Shown here one piece after another: positions 61,966-64,000 of a DNA stretch of 64,000 nt (within the stretch, counting starts at the first letter, position 1; every line of letters begins with the position of its first letter). The notes under the pieces were generated by a model. The model was not told where the DNA came from and made no database searches. It was given only the letters and a program-made list of their open reading frames with translations. Location: assembly GCF_009733815.1 (NCBI RefSeq), contig NZ_WNXY01000004.1:248001-312000 (forward strand), written 5' to 3'. The DNA comes from Pseudactinotalea suaedae. GTDB taxonomy: Bacteria > Actinomycetota > Actinomycetes > Actinomycetales > Beutenbergiaceae. Made by a program: the position numbers and the translations under genes.

Positions 61966-62988
61966 ATGGTCCGATACCTGCTGCGCCGGCTCGCGATCTC
62001 CGCGATCACCGTCGTCGGGCTCGTGCTGGTCGTCTTCCTCGTCGTGCGGATCCTCCCCGGCGACGCCGCGGCCGCGCGCCTCGGCCCCGAGGCCACGCAG
62101 GACGACATCGACGCGCTCCGCACCCGGATGGGGCTCGACCAGCCGATCTGGGTGCAGCTCGGCGACTACCTGGCCGGGCTCGTGCGCGGCGACATGGGCA
62201 CCGCGATCTCCACCGGCCGCCCGGTGGCCGACGAGCTGCTCTCCCGGCTCCCGGCGACCATCGAGCTGGCTGCCGGCGGTCTGTTGATCGCGCTGCTGCT
62301 CGGCTTCCCGCTCGGGATGCTCGCCGCCTCTCGTCGCGGCCGCACCTCCGACGCCGCGGCGCGGCTGTTCGCGGTGCTCGGCTCCAGCATGGCGCCGCTC
62401 TGGCTCGGGCTGCTGCTGATCTACGGCCTCTACTCGCTGGCCGGGCTGTTCCCGGGCCCGGTCGGGCGGCTGCCGATCGGTACCCCGCCGCCGACATCGA
62501 TCACCGGGTTGTTCGTGCTCGACGGCCTGCTCACCGGGAACCTCGACGTCGTCTGGCAGAGCATGCGCGCCCTCGCGCTGCCCGCGCTCACGCTCGGCCT
62601 CGGTGCCTCCGCCGCAGTGCTCAAGATGGTCCGGTCGGCGATGATCGCCACCGAGGACGCCGGGTTCACCCGCACCGCCCGCGCCTACGGCGTGCCGGCC
62701 TCGCAGGTGCTCTGGCGCGACCGGCTCCGCAACGCGATGCTCCAGGTGCTGACGGCGATCGGCCTGGTCATCGGCTTCCTGCTCGGCGGCAACGTCATCG
62801 TCGAGCGGCTCTTCAGCTGGCCCGGCATGGGTCGGATCGCCTACGACGCGCTCGGCTCCAACGACCTCGAGCTGCTGCAGGGCTACGCGCTCATCGTCGG
62901 TGTCATCTACATCGCCCTGAACTTCGTCGTCGACCTCGTCTACGGCGTCATCGACCCACGGATCCGACTCGGAGGGCGGGCAGCATGA
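61966..62988 (+). CDS. Oligopeptide-type ABC transporter permease (DppB-like)
   Basis: 340 residues, six membrane helices; begins YLLRRLAISAITVVGLVLVV and has the DppB pattern VRILPGDAAAARLG, RMGLDQPIWVQLGDYL, and the EAA-like loop YGVPASQVLWRDRLRNAML. ATG preceded by CGAGGAAGCGAC. Pairs with the next gene. Confidence 0.93.
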   Translation: MVRYLLRRLAISAITVVGLVLVVFLVVRILPGDAAAARLGPEATQDDIDALRTRMGLDQPIWVQLGDYLAGLVRGDMGTAISTGRPVADELLSRLPATIELAAGGLLIALLLGFPLGMLAASRRGRTSDAAARLFAVLGSSMAPLWLGLLLIYGLYSLAGLFPGPVGRLPIGTPPPTSITGLFVLDGLLTGNLDVVWQSMRALALPALTLGLGASAAVLKMVRSAMIATEDAGFTRTARAYGVPASQVLWRDRLRNAMLQVLTAIGLVIGFLLGGNVIVERLFSWPGMGRIAYDALGSNDLELLQGYALIVGVIYIALNFVVDLVYGVIDPRIRLGGRAA

Positions 62989-63827
62989 CCGCGCTCACCA
63001 CACCTGCCGCACCGGACACGCTCCGGACCACCGCCCGCCGTCGGCGCCCCTTCCTCGTCCTCGGGGTGGTCGTCATCGGTGCGCTGCTGATCGTCGGGAT
63101 CATCGGCCCGTTCGTGGTCGCGGACCCGGCGGCGCGCATCGCGGCGCCGTTCCTGCCGCCCTCGGCGGAGCACTGGTTCGGGACCGACAGCTACGGCCGC
63201 GACATCCTCGCCCGCTGCATCCACGCGATCCGCCTCGACCTCGCGCTCGGCGTCAGCGTCGCGCTGCTCGCCATGGTGATCGGCTCCGCCGTCGGCGTCG
63301 TCTCGGGCTACCTGGGCGGCAAGGTCGACGACGTCGTGATGCGGCTGGTCGACATCCTCATGGCCTTCCCCGGCTTCATCCTCGCGATGATCCTGCTGGT
63401 CTCGGTGGGTGACTCGATCCCCAACCTCGCGATCGCGCTCGCGATCGCCCAGATCGCGCCGTTCGTGCGGCTGGTGCGGGCCAAGTCGCTCAGCGAGCGC
63501 GAGCTCGACTACGTCGCCGCGGCCCGGGTCTCCGGCGCCGGCTGGCTGCGCACCGCGTTCGCGCACGTGCTGCCCAACTCGATCCGCCCCGCCGCCGTGC
63601 AGCTGACGCTCGTGTGCGGCTACTCGATCCTCAACGTCGCCGGCCTCGCCTACCTGGGCGTCGGCATCCACCCGCCCACCGCCGAGTGGGGCGTCATGGT
63701 GGCCGAGGGCGCCTCGAACATGCTGACCGGTCAGTGGTGGACGGCGTTCTTCCCCGGTCTGCTGATCGCGATCACGGTGGCGGCGTTGCACTTCATCGGT
63801 GACGACCTGGCGGGAGACGGCGCATGA
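62985..63827 (+). CDS. Oligopeptide-type ABC transporter permease (DppC-like)
   Basis: 280 residues; the ATG overlaps the preceding stop (ATGA). DppC pattern HWFGTDSYGRDILARCIHAIR, EAA-like ARVSGAGWLRTAFAHVLPNS, and GVGIHPPTAEWGVMVAEGA before the last helix. Six membrane helices. Confidence 0.93.
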   Translation: MTALTTPAAPDTLRTTARRRRPFLVLGVVVIGALLIVGIIGPFVVADPAARIAAPFLPPSAEHWFGTDSYGRDILARCIHAIRLDLALGVSVALLAMVIGSAVGVVSGYLGGKVDDVVMRLVDILMAFPGFILAMILLVSVGDSIPNLAIALAIAQIAPFVRLVRAKSLSERELDYVAAARVSGAGWLRTAFAHVLPNSIRPAAVQLTLVCGYSILNVAGLAYLGVGIHPPTAEWGVMVAEGASNMLTGQWWTAFFPGLLIAITVAALHFIGDDLAGDGA

Positions 63828-64000
63828 GCGCGACGCGACCGGCGGCCGAGACCACCCGGCGCGACGTCCCGCTGCTCGCGATCGAGGGTCTCGGCGTGGT
63901 CGCCGAGGCCACCGGGGCACCGATCCTCACCGACGTGTCGCTGGAGGTCGCCCCCGGTGAGATCGTCGGACTCGTCGGGGAGTCCGGCTCGGGCAAGTCG
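63824..64000 (+). CDS. Oligopeptide-type ABC transporter ATPase (3' truncated by window edge)
   Basis: 59 codons are visible before the window ends. The start overlaps the permease stop (ATGA). The last residues form Walker A GESGSGKS after LTDVSLEVAPGEIVGLV, typical of DppD. The 14-residue pre-domain tail is unusual but ordinary for actinobacteria. Unlike the two sugar importers, this operon brings its own ATPase. Confidence 0.88.
   Translation, partial: MSATRPAAETTRRDVPLLAIEGLGVVAEATGAPILTDVSLEVAPGEIVGLVGESGSGKS

Overview
The window is high-GC DNA from an actinobacterium, probably Micrococcales or a close relative. Supporting evidence: an Lsr2-type nucleoid protein; a clear F420-dependent glucose-6-phosphate dehydrogenase plus a second F420/FMN luciferase-fold oxidoreductase; a DtxR/IdeR-type iron box; an actinobacterial sulfur-type leader peptide; and many GTG starts with 1-4 base ATGA/GTGA start-stop overlaps. 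No rRNA, tRNA, CRISPR array, phage module or insertion sequence was recognised.

Layout. (1) 1-3012 and 11302-14568 carry two diverged, mutually inverted copies of one four-gene unit of unknown function. Each has three small membrane-anchored or secreted proteins in one operon (A, B, C), facing a polytopic membrane protein (D) whose 3' end overlaps C on the other strand. Between the copies lie a luciferase-like oxidoreductase, a 28-base-period repeat array, a large LuxR-family ATPase regulator, a small basic protein, fgd, a 12-helix membrane protein and an alpha/beta hydrolase. (2) 14704-23669: lsr2, then recC-recB-recD as one overlapping operon. (3) 23796-24270: a truncated DUF559 nuclease gene bracketed by two related palindromes. 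(4) 24274-33783: a rhamnogalacturonan-type pectin operon with a PL26/YetA-like lyase, a YesU-like protein, a CE12 acetylesterase, a two-permease plus lipoprotein importer without ATPase, a DUF624 protein and a ROK regulator. (5) 33852-36358: a DUF664 protein, a VanW protein and a Y-family DNA polymerase. (6) 36400-44338: a GH2 beta-mannosidase locus with a ROK repressor, a LacI-type sensor lacking its DNA-binding domain, and a second ATPase-less sugar importer. (7) 44346-48638: small housekeeping or unknown genes and a DinB/VOC pair opposite a WYL regulator across a long palindrome.

(8) 48718-52009: 6-phosphogluconate dehydrogenase, and a DAACS-family symporter preceded by a 30-codon sulfur-type leader peptide. 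(9) 52099-56149: an iron-siderophore importer behind an iron box. (10) 56298-59885: a ThDP enzyme convergent with a 3-hydroxybenzoate 4-monooxygenase-like flavoprotein. (11) 60217 to the end: an oligopeptide-type ABC importer cut by the window edge.

The broad picture is a plant-matter or soil saprophyte. Two separate sugar loci degrade and import pectin backbone and mannoside fragments, and both need an ATPase encoded elsewhere. Iron, peptide and possibly sulfur amino acid uptake are encoded alongside. The parts least explained by known families are the duplicated A-B-C/D envelope unit, the palindrome-bracketed DUF559 remnant and the 28-base inverted array. All assignments come from reading the sequence and recalled family features; no database search was run.
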